From Fodinibius sp964490705 (lineage in GTDB: Bacteria; Bacteroidota; Rhodothermia; Balneolales; Balneolaceae): a DNA stretch of 64,000 nt. Made by a program: the position numbers and the translations under genes. Positions within the stretch are counted from its first letter, which is position 1, and the number at the start of each line of letters is the position of its first letter. Below are positions 38,294 to 46,852 of the stretch, piece after piece. The stretch is taken from positions 186,001 through 250,000 of the forward strand of contig CAZBCG010000003.1 in assembly GCA_964490705.1 (NCBI GenBank), in the 5' to 3' direction. The notes beneath the pieces are model-generated. The model was given only the letters and a program-made list of their open reading frames with translations, was not told the DNA's origin and made no database searches.

Positions 38294-39571
38294 TTATTTT
38301 TCTAAATTCATCATGCTTTTTTTATCGGCCAGCTGAGCGGCACTGTCAATCATGAAGTTACCTTTTGTAACCACTTGTTCACCTTCTTCAAGTCCCTCTT
38401 CAATGATATAAGAATTTCCGACTCTGGCCCCAAGGGTAACTTCCCGGGCTTCAAATCTTGTGCCGGAGGTATCAGGCAACCTAACATAAACAATTGATCG
38501 CTCTCCAGTCCAGAGTACGGCTTTCTTGGGAATTTGCAGGACTTCCTGACCCTTATTGATATTTGAAAATACGGTTCCCTGGGCTATCATATTGGGTTTA
38601 AGCTGCCCATCGTTATTGGAGAATTCTGTTCGCACAGTTGCTGTACGATCCTCTTCATTGATAAGCGGGTCGATATATGTAACTTCAGATTCAAAGGTTT
38701 GTCCGGGATATGCAGCAACCGAAAATTGGATATTATCTCCCACCGACAATCCATGCAGATCACTTTCATATGCGTCAAATTTAATCCATACAGAAGAAAG
38801 ATCGGCAAGCTCAAAAATTGGTTTGCCGAAATGGATATGGTCACCTGCTACTACATACCTTTTAGTGACATAGCCACTTTTGTGAGAATAAATATCAAAG
38901 TTCAATTTTGGTTTTCCGTTCTCTAGGATGCGGTCAACTGTTTCAGGCGAAATCTTCCAGTTGATAAACTTCTGCCGAGCCGATTGATAAAGCTGGGGAT
39001 TGGCTTCGCGCTTTTTATACGCCTCCAGCAGCTCGCGCTGAGCGGTCACCAGCTTCGGCGAATAGACTGAGGCCAGCTTGTCACCCTTTTCTACATAGGC
39101 CCCGGTAAAGTTGATATACAGCTTTTCGATCCGTCCCGGGAAATGCGCCGGAATTGCGCTGATAGAGCGTTCATCCACCGTCACCTTACCCGGCATTTGG
39201 ATCTGTTTAACGGCCGGTTTTTTTGTGACCCGCGTAGTCTGTACCTCGGCAAGCTGCATAGCCGCTTTGGTCATTTGCAGAGCTTGGGGATGTTGATCTT
39301 GGCCGGATTCATCGTCTACTTCATTTGCCGGAATCAATTCCATCCCGCAAATGGGACAGTTGCCGGGCTCGTTTTGCCGCACGTTTGGATGCATGCTGCA
39401 AGTATAAACGATTTCTCCCTGCCCGTCGGTATGCGCTTCTTCCACATGTCCGTCTATCGTTGTTTCTGTGGATGAGGAGTTGCTGCCAAACAGGAGCCAT
39501 CCAAGTAATATACCGGCAAAGAGTATACCGGCTGACTTTAGAATTTTTGAAAAGTTGTATGATATTTTCAT
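38294..39571 (-). CDS. CusB/CzcB-type RND efflux periplasmic adaptor with heavy-metal-binding domain
   Basis: 425 residues from ATG 39571 (frame open to 39601). N-terminal membrane anchor (about 10-30), then a heavy-metal-binding domain with YTCSMHP and CPICGMELIP (four Cys/His/Met ligands, about residues 58-85), then lipoyl/barrel-sandwich, alpha-hairpin, beta-barrel and MP domains ('GYVTKRYVVAGDHIHFGKPIFELADLSSVWI' type segment). It links CusA to the TolC-like channel in the periplasm and binds metal first. It is the last gene of the cusA-tolC-cusB set. Confidence 0.92.
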   Translation of the reverse strand: MKISYNFSKILKSAGILFAGILLGWLLFGSNSSSTETTIDGHVEEAHTDGQGEIVYTCSMHPNVRQNEPGNCPICGMELIPANEVDDESGQDQHPQALQMTKAAMQLAEVQTTRVTKKPAVKQIQMPGKVTVDERSISAIPAHFPGRIEKLYINFTGAYVEKGDKLASVYSPKLVTAQRELLEAYKKREANPQLYQSARQKFINWKISPETVDRILENGKPKLNFDIYSHKSGYVTKRYVVAGDHIHFGKPIFELADLSSVWIKFDAYESDLHGLSVGDNIQFSVAAYPGQTFESEVTYIDPLINEEDRTATVRTEFSNNDGQLKPNMIAQGTVFSNINKGQEVLQIPKKAVLWTGERSIVYVRLPDTSGTRFEAREVTLGARVGNSYIIEEGLEEGEQVVTKGNFMIDSAAQLADKKSMMNLEK

Positions 39572-39590
39572 GATGTTATTCGGTTTGTTG

Positions 39591-39610
39591 GGACGCAGCA
39601 TGCTGCGTCC
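39591..39610. repeat. Perfect 20-bp palindrome between tolC-type and cusB genes
   Basis: GGACGCAGCA followed directly by its reverse complement TGCTGCGTCC, no loop, no T-run. It lies in the 45-bp gap between two co-transcribed genes. Sequence style is that of interspersed palindromes rather than an operator. Confidence 0.6.
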
Positions 39611-39616
39611 ATATAC

Positions 39617-40957
39617 TTAATTGTTAATTTCTTTTGAATTCAGATTGTATTTGCCTGTAAAAAATTCGATGCGAGCCACGGCTTTATTTTTATTGCCAAT
39701 TGCTTCTTCGCGTAATTGCCGGTAATTGAGCAGGCGACGATGAAGCCGCAAAATTTCTTCAAAGTCGGTAGCTGCCGCCGAATACTGCTCGGTGAGTACA
39801 TTGATTGCTTGGTGCGTGCGGGCAATTTGCTTTTCCTTATAGAGTTCAAGTTTCCGGCTGGCATCCCGAAAGTCACGCATTGTTTTTTCAAATTGTGTGA
39901 TAAATTTATTTTCCTGGGATATTTTTTGTTTCTGGACCGCTCGTTTCTCCAATGCGGCCTGCTTTTTTTGAGCACGATATTTATCCCGCCACAACGGAAT
40001 TTGGATGGTTGCCCGAGCCATAAAGGCATCGCGGCCATTATTTGCCATTACCACCTCGCGCTGGCCCGTAAGAATATATGTGGCACCGATAGTAAATTTA
40101 GGTAGCCCGTCGAATCTGGCAGCGCGGATAGATTCTGTTGCCGCTTGTTCTTCTGAAATAAGCTTTTTTAGTGATGGATTTTCAGCCATCATTTGCTGTT
40201 TTAGCTTGACCGGTTCTGCCGGAAGGTCAGTAGCTGAAAGATCTATCTCGCTGGGGAAATCAACGGTGTCGCTGTTCATAAGTTCGCTGAATTCCTGTCG
40301 CAGCACCTCTCGGTCGTCGAGCAGTTTGCTACGTGCAATGCGCAAATCTTCAAGCTCGATTTGTACTTGCAATACATCTGATTGATTGCCCTCGGCTGTT
40401 TCATATTTTTGTAACGCAATTTCTTCCAGTGTTTCGAGCAGACTAATATTTTCGTCGTGGATTTTAATTTTTTCCCCGATTACATACAGTTCATACCATG
40501 TCGCTTTGACCTCATAAAAAAGCTGGTTTCGCTTGGTTTGAAATTCCTGAAATTGGGCTTGGGCCTGGTGTGTTTTTATGTCCTCACGAGCGCCCAGCGT
40601 GCCAAACCAGGGAAACATCTGGCTGATTGAGAGCCGGGCTTGCTGGGGACCAACTCGTGTTTCAATGGGACTGACAAAATATCCGAACGCCAGTTCAGGG
40701 TCGGGAAGACTGCCAATCTGCGGAACTTCCTCCAGCGCAGCCAAGTATTGATTAAAAGCCGCCTCTATCTCCGGATTTTGTTGGGCGGCTTGATGGAGAT
40801 ATTGCTCGAGTTGCATTCCGGCGTTGTCGAATTGCTTCGCATCAGCAGGAAGATCCTGTCCCCGTAACTGAACGTTTAACAAAAGGAACAATAATAGTGT
40901 TGCCCATAACCGCAAATGGCCCACAGATCTCATGAAGGTTATTGATCTCCTCAGCAT
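39617..40957 (-). CDS. TolC/CusC-family outer-membrane efflux protein
   Basis: 446 residues from ATG 40957, chosen because GGAG lies 4 bases upstream and a signal peptide (ending near 'NVQLRGQ') follows; the frame is open to 41029. The body is helical with two internal repeats of the OEP type ('LPDPELAFGYFVSP...', 'AEGNQSDVLQVQIELEDLR', 'YSAAATDFEEILRLHRRLL'). It forms the outer-membrane exit duct for the CusA pump. It starts right after the cusA stop. Confidence 0.9.
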   Translation of the reverse strand: MLRRSITFMRSVGHLRLWATLLLFLLLNVQLRGQDLPADAKQFDNAGMQLEQYLHQAAQQNPEIEAAFNQYLAALEEVPQIGSLPDPELAFGYFVSPIETRVGPQQARLSISQMFPWFGTLGAREDIKTHQAQAQFQEFQTKRNQLFYEVKATWYELYVIGEKIKIHDENISLLETLEEIALQKYETAEGNQSDVLQVQIELEDLRIARSKLLDDREVLRQEFSELMNSDTVDFPSEIDLSATDLPAEPVKLKQQMMAENPSLKKLISEEQAATESIRAARFDGLPKFTIGATYILTGQREVVMANNGRDAFMARATIQIPLWRDKYRAQKKQAALEKRAVQKQKISQENKFITQFEKTMRDFRDASRKLELYKEKQIARTHQAINVLTEQYSAAATDFEEILRLHRRLLNYRQLREEAIGNKNKAVARIEFFTGKYNLNSKEINN

Positions 40958-41030
40958 TTTCTCTCCGCTCTTTAATAGATTAAAGTAAAATTGTGATATT
41001 TTATTATCTGAAATGTTCATTAATTTCATT

Positions 41031-44000
41031 TTAATTACCTCTCAAAAATTCTGAGTACGTTGAGTCACTGTTAAATTTCCATTCTTTGTAAATTGCATAG
41101 AGCACCGGCACCACAAACAGCGTGATCACCTGCAGCAGCATCCCGCCCACGCTGGGAATCGCCATCGGTACCATAATGTCGGCCCCGCGACCTGTGGACA
41201 TGAGCACAGGAATAAGAGCCAAGATAGTGGTGGCAGTAGTCATGAGTGTGGGACGAATACGCCGTTGGCCGGCTTTCATTACCGTCTCGCGTATTTCGGC
41301 AATCGAATTAGGCTTGTGGCGATCAAAAAGCTGGTCCAGATACGTTGCCATGACGACCCCACCATCGGCGGCAATCCCAAAAAGGGCAATAAAACCTACC
41401 CAGACAGCGATACTCAGGTTTATGGTGCCCATCTGGAACAGTTCCCGCATATTTTCACCGAACAGGTTGAAATCCATAAACCAAGACTGTCCGTACAGCC
41501 AGATGAGCAAGAATCCTCCGGCCCATGCCACGAAGATGCTGGTGAAGATCATGCTTGTGGTCGGCACCGACCGGAACTGGAAATACATGATCAAGAAAAT
41601 GATCAGCAGCGCGATGGGCAGGATAACTGAGAGCCGTTTTTCGGCGCGGACCTGGTTTTCGTAACTACCGGCAAAGGAATAGCTTACGCCTGCAGGTACT
41701 TGTAGATCGCCGCTGTCTATTTGTTCAGATAGATACTGCCGGGCATTTTCGACTACCTCGACCTCAGAAAACTGATCTTGTTTGTCAAAAATCACGTAGC
41801 TAACCAAAAAAGTATCTTCGGTTTTGATATTCTGCGGTCCCTGCCGATAAGTTATCTCAGCAATTTGCCCCAGCGGAATTTGGGTACCGGTGGGCGTGGG
41901 AACCAGCATCTGTCGAATCTTATCGGGATCATCGCGCTGCTCCCGGCCGTAACGCACACGGATCGGATATCGCTTGCGGCCCTCTACTGTTTTGGTGAGC
42001 GCCGGACCACCCAGGGCAACCTGAATGTATTGCTGTACATCCTGCATGCTGAGTCCATAGCGGCTGATCTGCTCGCGGTCGGGGGTGATCTCTAAATACG
42101 GCTTGCCAACCACGCGATCCGCAAATACTGACTGCGGCTTGACGCCCGGCACTTCTGTAAGCCGGTTTTCGAGCTCTTGTCCAAACGACTCGATGGTTTC
42201 TAGGTCCGGCCCCTGAACTTTAATACCCATCGGGGCCCGCATGCCCGACTGCAGCATAATTTGGCGCGTTTCGATAGGCTGTAGCTTGGGTGCTGATGTA
42301 AGTCCGGGAAAATCATCGGTGGCGTCAACAATTTCATTCCAGATATCATCCGGTGATTGGATATGTTCGCGCCACTGTCGGTAATACTGCCCGTCTGAAT
42401 CGGGAATGAGGTCTCCATTCTCATCGCGGATAAAATCGCCGTCCCCATTTACCCGGTATCGAATGCGCCGGCCGTTTTCGTCCGATTTGTACTCCGTTTT
42501 ATAAGTGATGACATTTTCGTACATGGAGGTGGGAGCCGGATCCAGGGCAGATTCGACGCGTCCCATTTTACCCACCACATTTTCGACTTCGGGGATAGCC
42601 GCCACGGCCATGTCGAGCTTTTGCATGTAGTCGATGGCTTTATCGACGCCCACATGTGGCATGGTGGTCGGCATCAGTAGAAAAGCGCCTTCGTCGAGCG
42701 GCGGCATAAACTCTTCGCCCAGTCCGGGAAAGGTTTTCGTGGCCGCGGTCCAGGGAGCCGTTTGGCGGATATCAACACCGACGGACTCGAATCCGTTGGC
42801 GACAAATCCGAAAACGCCGGCAAAGCCGAGCCATATCACAAGTCCGAGGATGACAAATCCACTGGGGATGGATAAAAAGGCCCCCTTATGGTTAAGGCAC
42901 CAGTGCAACATGGACCGGTAATACCTGACTACAAGCTGGAACAATCCCAGAATAAGCGTAATTAACAGGGCGACAAACAAAAAGTTGAGGAAAAACGAAA
43001 CCCCCGGACCCAGCGGCAGCCAATACCTGCTCAACAGATAAGTGATCACCAGCACAACAATCGAAGTGTTTATCCAGGGGCGCCAATCTTTGTATTTGGG
43101 ATAGAAAATGATAGCGCCGTTGAGCAATCCAAAAGCCAGCAGTGTTAGTGCTGCCCAGGTGTAGGTAGAAAACAGCAGGATACATCCACCGACAATCAAA
43201 GAGCCGTTCCAGAAAAGCTTAACCGCTTTCTTTTTAATGTTGATAGAGAAAAACCAGTGCGCAAAAGGGGGAATAAGCGTGATAGCGATGATAATCGAGG
43301 CCACCAGCGCAAAGGTTTTGGTGTAAGCCAGCGGACGAAAGAGCTTGCCTTCGGCGGCTACCATCGTAAATACGGGCAGAAAGCTCACGATAGTAGTCAT
43401 GATGGCAGTGAGTACGGCCGAGGCCATTTCGCTTGCGGCGCGAAAAATAATTTCGAGCAGCGATTCGCTCGGGTCTGACTCTTCCATATGCCGCAGCATG
43501 TTCTCCGACATAATGACCCCCACATCCACAATGGTACCGATGGCAATTGCGATACCCGAGAGGGCCACAATATTTGCTTCCACATTGCCGAGTTTCATGG
43601 CGATGAAAGTCATAAGAACGGCCAGGGGCAGCATCCCGGATATAAGAATGGAACTGCGCAGGTTGAATACCATTACCACTACCACGATGATGGTGATAAG
43701 CACCTCGAGGTTCAGTGCTTCTTCGAGGGTACCAAGCGTTTCATAGATAAGCTCCGAGCGGTCGTAAAAAGGCACAATTTCGACCTGGGATTCCGTTCCG
43801 TCATCGAGTGTTTTACTGGGCAGCCCGGCCGAAATTTCCGCAATTTTCTCCTTTACGTTGTTGATAACCTCCAGCGGATTTTCGCCGTCCCGTGCTACAA
43901 CCACACCACCTACCGCTTCAGCACCGCCTTTATCGAGTGCTCCGCGGCGGAGAGCCGGTCCATAGCTGACATTTGCCACATCCCGGATGCGAACGGGCGT

Positions 44001-44813
44001 ATTATCTTCAACGGCAACCACGGCTTTTTCGAGATCCTCCAGGCTTTTTACATAGCCGATGCCGCGCACCAGGTATTCCACATTGTTCATTTCAACCGTT
44101 CGGGCGCCGACTTCGGCATTGCTTTCCTTGACGGCATTAAAAACATCGGTGAGGGTGATGTCATACACTTTCATCGCCTCGGGATCGACATCGACCTGGT
44201 ATTCTTTGGCATAGCCGCCAATGGCCGCGACTTCAGCTACCCCTCCCGCCGAAGATAGGGCATAGCCGACCTGGAAATCCTGGATGCTGCGCAATTCTTG
44301 CAGATCCCAGCCCCCGGTGGGATTGCCGTCAGCGTCTCGTCCCTCGAGGGTGTACCAGAAAATTTGTCCCAGCGCCGTGGCATCAGGACCCAGCGACGGA
44401 TTGACGCCATCGGGCAGCGTGCCGGAAGGCAGTGAATTGAGCTTTTCGAGGATGCGCGATCGGCTCCAGTAGAATTCCACATCTTCTTCGAAAATGATAT
44501 AGATATTGGAAACTCCCATCATCGAGCTGCTGCGAACCGTTTTTACGCCGGGAACGTTAAGCAGCTGGGTCGTAAGGGGATAGGTAATTTGGTCCTCGAT
44601 ATCCTGCGGTGAACGTCCGGGCCATTCGGTATAGACGATCTGCTGGTTTTGGCCCAGGTTCGGGATGGCATCCACCGGAACCGGGTCGCGGGGCATGAAA
44701 TCGAGATCCCACGAAAAAGGAGCCACGGCGATGCCCCATCCTATGAGTCCGACAGCCAGCAGAATGGCTACTAGTTTGTTTTCGAGAAAAAAGCGTATGA
44801 TTTTGTCGAGCAT
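41031..44813 (-). CDS. CusA/CzcA-family heavy-metal efflux RND transporter, enlarged
   Basis: 1260 residues, about 200 more than E. coli CusA. Typical start 'IIRFFLENKLVAILLAVGLIGWG', PN1 motif 'DLDFMPRDPVPVDAIPNLGQNQ', 'ATALGQIFWYTLEGRD', TM4 proton-relay region 'AIGTIVDVGVIMSENML', and 'EEFMPPLDEGAFLLMPTTMPHVG'. Between TM6 and TM7 an insertion of roughly 110 residues carries several extra hydrophobic segments (protein about 520-640), and another charged insert with Asp/Asn/Gly-rich wording lies near 760-800. The pump removes monovalent or divalent metals from the periplasm with proton antiport. Methionines near the porter domain are consistent with Cu/Ag but do not prove it. Confidence 0.93.
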   Translation of the reverse strand: MLDKIIRFFLENKLVAILLAVGLIGWGIAVAPFSWDLDFMPRDPVPVDAIPNLGQNQQIVYTEWPGRSPQDIEDQITYPLTTQLLNVPGVKTVRSSSMMGVSNIYIIFEEDVEFYWSRSRILEKLNSLPSGTLPDGVNPSLGPDATALGQIFWYTLEGRDADGNPTGGWDLQELRSIQDFQVGYALSSAGGVAEVAAIGGYAKEYQVDVDPEAMKVYDITLTDVFNAVKESNAEVGARTVEMNNVEYLVRGIGYVKSLEDLEKAVVAVEDNTPVRIRDVANVSYGPALRRGALDKGGAEAVGGVVVARDGENPLEVINNVKEKIAEISAGLPSKTLDDGTESQVEIVPFYDRSELIYETLGTLEEALNLEVLITIIVVVVMVFNLRSSILISGMLPLAVLMTFIAMKLGNVEANIVALSGIAIAIGTIVDVGVIMSENMLRHMEESDPSESLLEIIFRAASEMASAVLTAIMTTIVSFLPVFTMVAAEGKLFRPLAYTKTFALVASIIIAITLIPPFAHWFFSINIKKKAVKLFWNGSLIVGGCILLFSTYTWAALTLLAFGLLNGAIIFYPKYKDWRPWINTSIVVLVITYLLSRYWLPLGPGVSFFLNFLFVALLITLILGLFQLVVRYYRSMLHWCLNHKGAFLSIPSGFVILGLVIWLGFAGVFGFVANGFESVGVDIRQTAPWTAATKTFPGLGEEFMPPLDEGAFLLMPTTMPHVGVDKAIDYMQKLDMAVAAIPEVENVVGKMGRVESALDPAPTSMYENVITYKTEYKSDENGRRIRYRVNGDGDFIRDENGDLIPDSDGQYYRQWREHIQSPDDIWNEIVDATDDFPGLTSAPKLQPIETRQIMLQSGMRAPMGIKVQGPDLETIESFGQELENRLTEVPGVKPQSVFADRVVGKPYLEITPDREQISRYGLSMQDVQQYIQVALGGPALTKTVEGRKRYPIRVRYGREQRDDPDKIRQMLVPTPTGTQIPLGQIAEITYRQGPQNIKTEDTFLVSYVIFDKQDQFSEVEVVENARQYLSEQIDSGDLQVPAGVSYSFAGSYENQVRAEKRLSVILPIALLIIFLIMYFQFRSVPTTSMIFTSIFVAWAGGFLLIWLYGQSWFMDFNLFGENMRELFQMGTINLSIAVWVGFIALFGIAADGGVVMATYLDQLFDRHKPNSIAEIRETVMKAGQRRIRPTLMTTATTILALIPVLMSTGRGADIMVPMAIPSVGGMLLQVITLFVVPVLYAIYKEWKFNSDSTYSEFLRGN

Positions 44814-44826
44814 TGGTTAGTCGAAA

Positions 44827-44854
44827 GTATTGAGTCGTGAGTATTGAGTCGTGA
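44827..44854. repeat. Tandem 14-bp repeat upstream of cusA
   Basis: GTATTGAGTCGTGA occurs twice in direct succession (44827-44840, 44841-44854). Its core TTGAGTCGTGA also occurs, inverted, at 14024-14034 in front of folD. Confidence 0.6.
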
Positions 44855-44954
44855 GAAACGCAATACGAAATAGGGTATAGATAAAATTATTCCGTAACGC
44901 TTCTTGTATCGGTGAGCCTCAGTCATTATGAGACTACAAAGGGAGGACTAACCG

Positions 44955-45455
44955 CTAATTCAGAAAAACGTTATTTAGTAAAAAGAGAGGTGGGGTTTTA
45001 GAATGCTGCTCTAATTCAGCATCCGTAAAGAAAGTGTGAGTTGTAGTCGGTTCTAAATCAATAAACTGAATGACAGGAACAGCAAGCATTTTGGCTGTTC
45101 TGTTGATGGACGAAATGGCATCAGCATTTATCTTGGGCTGATCAAAATCGCAGAAACCACTCAGAATCCAGCCACAACTACCATTGGGAGAATTATGGCT
45201 GGAAAATCCTGAACCACAAACTGCGAATTGGCTTCCTGTAATATGACAACACTTCTCCGATATCGTGTTTGTTGACATATCCTGCATATCCTGCTCGCAT
45301 GAGCCCGCTAATAAAGCCGGCGGCATGGAGATGCCAATGACAAACAGGACAGCCAAAAACATCGAAAATCTATAATATGTCTTTTGAAATAAAAACAAAA
45401 TGGCAGGTCTTGGCTTTTGAAACGAAGAGGAATCTCGAATTTTTTTGTATAACAT
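44955..45455 (-). CDS. Hypothetical exported Cys-rich protein in the cus operon
   Basis: 166 residues; a hydrophobic signal-like segment (about 32-51) follows a long basic N-terminus, so a shorter start at 45362 is equally plausible. The mature part has seven cysteines in a pattern C-x-Q-D...KCCH...CGSGFSS...CGW...GFC and ends with 'FFTDAELEQHSKTPPLFLL'. No known domain recognised. Placement between an exported methyltransferase and cusA on the same strand suggests a periplasmic metal-related role, for example binding copper or silver. The low-GC, lysine/isoleucine-rich coding differs from genes further left. Confidence 0.6.
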   Translation of the reverse strand: MLYKKIRDSSSFQKPRPAILFLFQKTYYRFSMFLAVLFVIGISMPPALLAGSCEQDMQDMSTNTISEKCCHITGSQFAVCGSGFSSHNSPNGSCGWILSGFCDFDQPKINADAISSINRTAKMLAVPVIQFIDLEPTTTHTFFTDAELEQHSKTPPLFLLNNVFLN

Positions 45456-45480
45456 GCAATACTGATTTTTTGAAAAGAAT

Positions 45481-46134
45481 TTACTGACTTGGCCTTTTTG
45501 CTATAATCATCCAATATCTTTGATGATTATTTGAAGTAAATCTTTCAACTTCTTTAACAATTTGAAATCCGGCATTTTCCAAATCTTCAACTGCATACTT
45601 CATAGCAAGGCTATGATCGTCCATCTGTTCTTCTCTTGATGCTCCGACCACTTCTTGCTCCATTGGCTCGGCCATTACTAAGCGACCGCCGGCTTTAAGG
45701 GATTTCTTCATATATCCCAACATATCCATGTAATTTCTAAATTCGTGATAGGCATTCCTGATGAGAATAGCGTCCAATGAATTCGATGGCAGCATGGGAT
45801 TTCCGGGCACGCTGTATATGGGAGTCACATTCTTAATCCCCCGGTCCTTGATCCTTCTGCGCAGGTCGTCAAGCTTGTCTTCATCAATATCAACGGCAAA
45901 AATACGCCCTGACTCTCCCACTATAGGCGACATCCGAATGGTATAATCACCGTCACCGCTTCCGAGATCGGCGGCCCAACTGCCTTTTTCTATTTCCATA
46001 GCTTCAAATAGTGCATCCGGATTACGCCAGCTCGACTGCCCGCAAGCTACAGCACTAACTGTCAATGTTATGATAATGACCGGCAGGAGAATTTTAGTTA
46101 ATGATTGGAAACTATTTTTTCGATAAGGATTCAT
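45481..46134 (-). CDS. Exported/lipoprotein-like class I SAM-dependent methyltransferase
   Basis: 217 residues. Residues 1-35 are a basic n-region and hydrophobic core ending VSAVACGQ, read as a signal peptide with a cysteine at the expected lipid-attachment point. The rest is a complete Rossmann methyltransferase: motif I 'AADLGSGDGDYTI', Asp of 'AVDIDEDKL', 'LDAILIRNAYHEF' and 'LKAGGRLVMAEP'. By the positive-inside rule the catalytic domain would be periplasmic, where SAM is not expected. Similar predicted exported methyltransferases exist in databases, but their function is not established. It is co-oriented with DUF411 and cus genes. Confidence 0.75.
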   Translation of the reverse strand: MNPYRKNSFQSLTKILLPVIIITLTVSAVACGQSSWRNPDALFEAMEIEKGSWAADLGSGDGDYTIRMSPIVGESGRIFAVDIDEDKLDDLRRRIKDRGIKNVTPIYSVPGNPMLPSNSLDAILIRNAYHEFRNYMDMLGYMKKSLKAGGRLVMAEPMEQEVVGASREEQMDDHSLAMKYAVEDLENAGFQIVKEVERFTSNNHQRYWMIIAKRPSQ

Positions 46135-46194
46135 AACAGAATTTAAAGTCGAGTTAAAAGTCTGATTACTAATAGCGTTTGTTACCCTCTTTGC

Positions 46195-46677
46195 TTAATG
46201 CTTTTCATAGAGCGATCGATTTCCCTCCTCATCAAAAAGATATACCTCAAAGGGTGTACCGTCATTCCCCATGCCCGGCGTGCCGGTAGGCATTCCCGGA
46301 ACAACAATACCCTGAACCTCAGGTCTTGCTTCCAGCAGTTTATTAATTGATTCTGCCGGTACGTGTCCCTCCACTACATAGCCATCAATGACGGCAGTAT
46401 GGCAAGATTCAAGTTCTTCCGGCACAAGGTAATGCTCCTTGACAGCATCCAAGGTATCACTTGGACTTGCATCGACAGTAAAGCCTTTCTCCTCAAGATA
46501 GGAGGCCCATTTTGTACAACAATGGCAATTGGGTTTTTTATAGATGGTAATCTCCTTTGATTCGGCTTCGGTAACCTGTTCATTATCAAGTTGTTTATTA
46601 CCCTGCTGACCATGAGACACGAAGGGAATGATTAGAAAAAAGAAAAGAAGGTAAGAGAAACGACTTGTCTGTATCAT
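46195..46677 (-). CDS. DUF411 metal-binding protein (CopG-like)
   Basis: 160 residues with a signal peptide (cleavage near residue 23, SHGQQ). The DUF411 core begins 'ITIYKKPNCHCCTKW', with Cys51, Cys53 and Cys54, followed by 'LESCHTAVIDGYVVEGHVP' and 'VPGMPTGTPGM'. The family is a periplasmic copper-resistance associated protein; thioredoxin-like fold is inferred from 'CxxC'-like placement. It is the first gene of the minus-strand cus set and is divergent from the sensor kinase. Confidence 0.9.
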   Translation of the reverse strand: MIQTSRFSYLLFFFLIIPFVSHGQQGNKQLDNEQVTEAESKEITIYKKPNCHCCTKWASYLEEKGFTVDASPSDTLDAVKEHYLVPEELESCHTAVIDGYVVEGHVPAESINKLLEARPEVQGIVVPGMPTGTPGMGNDGTPFEVYLFDEEGNRSLYEKH

Positions 46678-46770
46678 AAACTAGAATTTTTTGATGTATA
46701 ACCATACTGTTTTACATCCAAGAACCTAGTCATCTGTGTAGCATCATCCTACTAACAGAAGCTTAAAAAT

Positions 46771-46801
46771 GTTAATGAAACGTTAATGAGCATGTTAAAA
46801 A
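46771..46801. promoter_or_regulatory. Direct repeats likely bound by the adjacent OmpR-type regulator
   Basis: GTTAATGA at 46771-46778 and 46782-46789, and a diverged third copy GTTAAAAA at 46794-46801: steps of 11 and 12 bp, about one helical turn, as for OmpR/PhoB-family sites. They lie between DUF411 (minus) and the kinase gene (plus), near TATAGTTTG (46814-46822), a near-match -7 box. Confidence 0.5.
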
Positions 46802-46852
46802 GCCCTTAAATTTTATAGTTTGGGGTAACGAAAAAGAAAACAGCAACTACCT

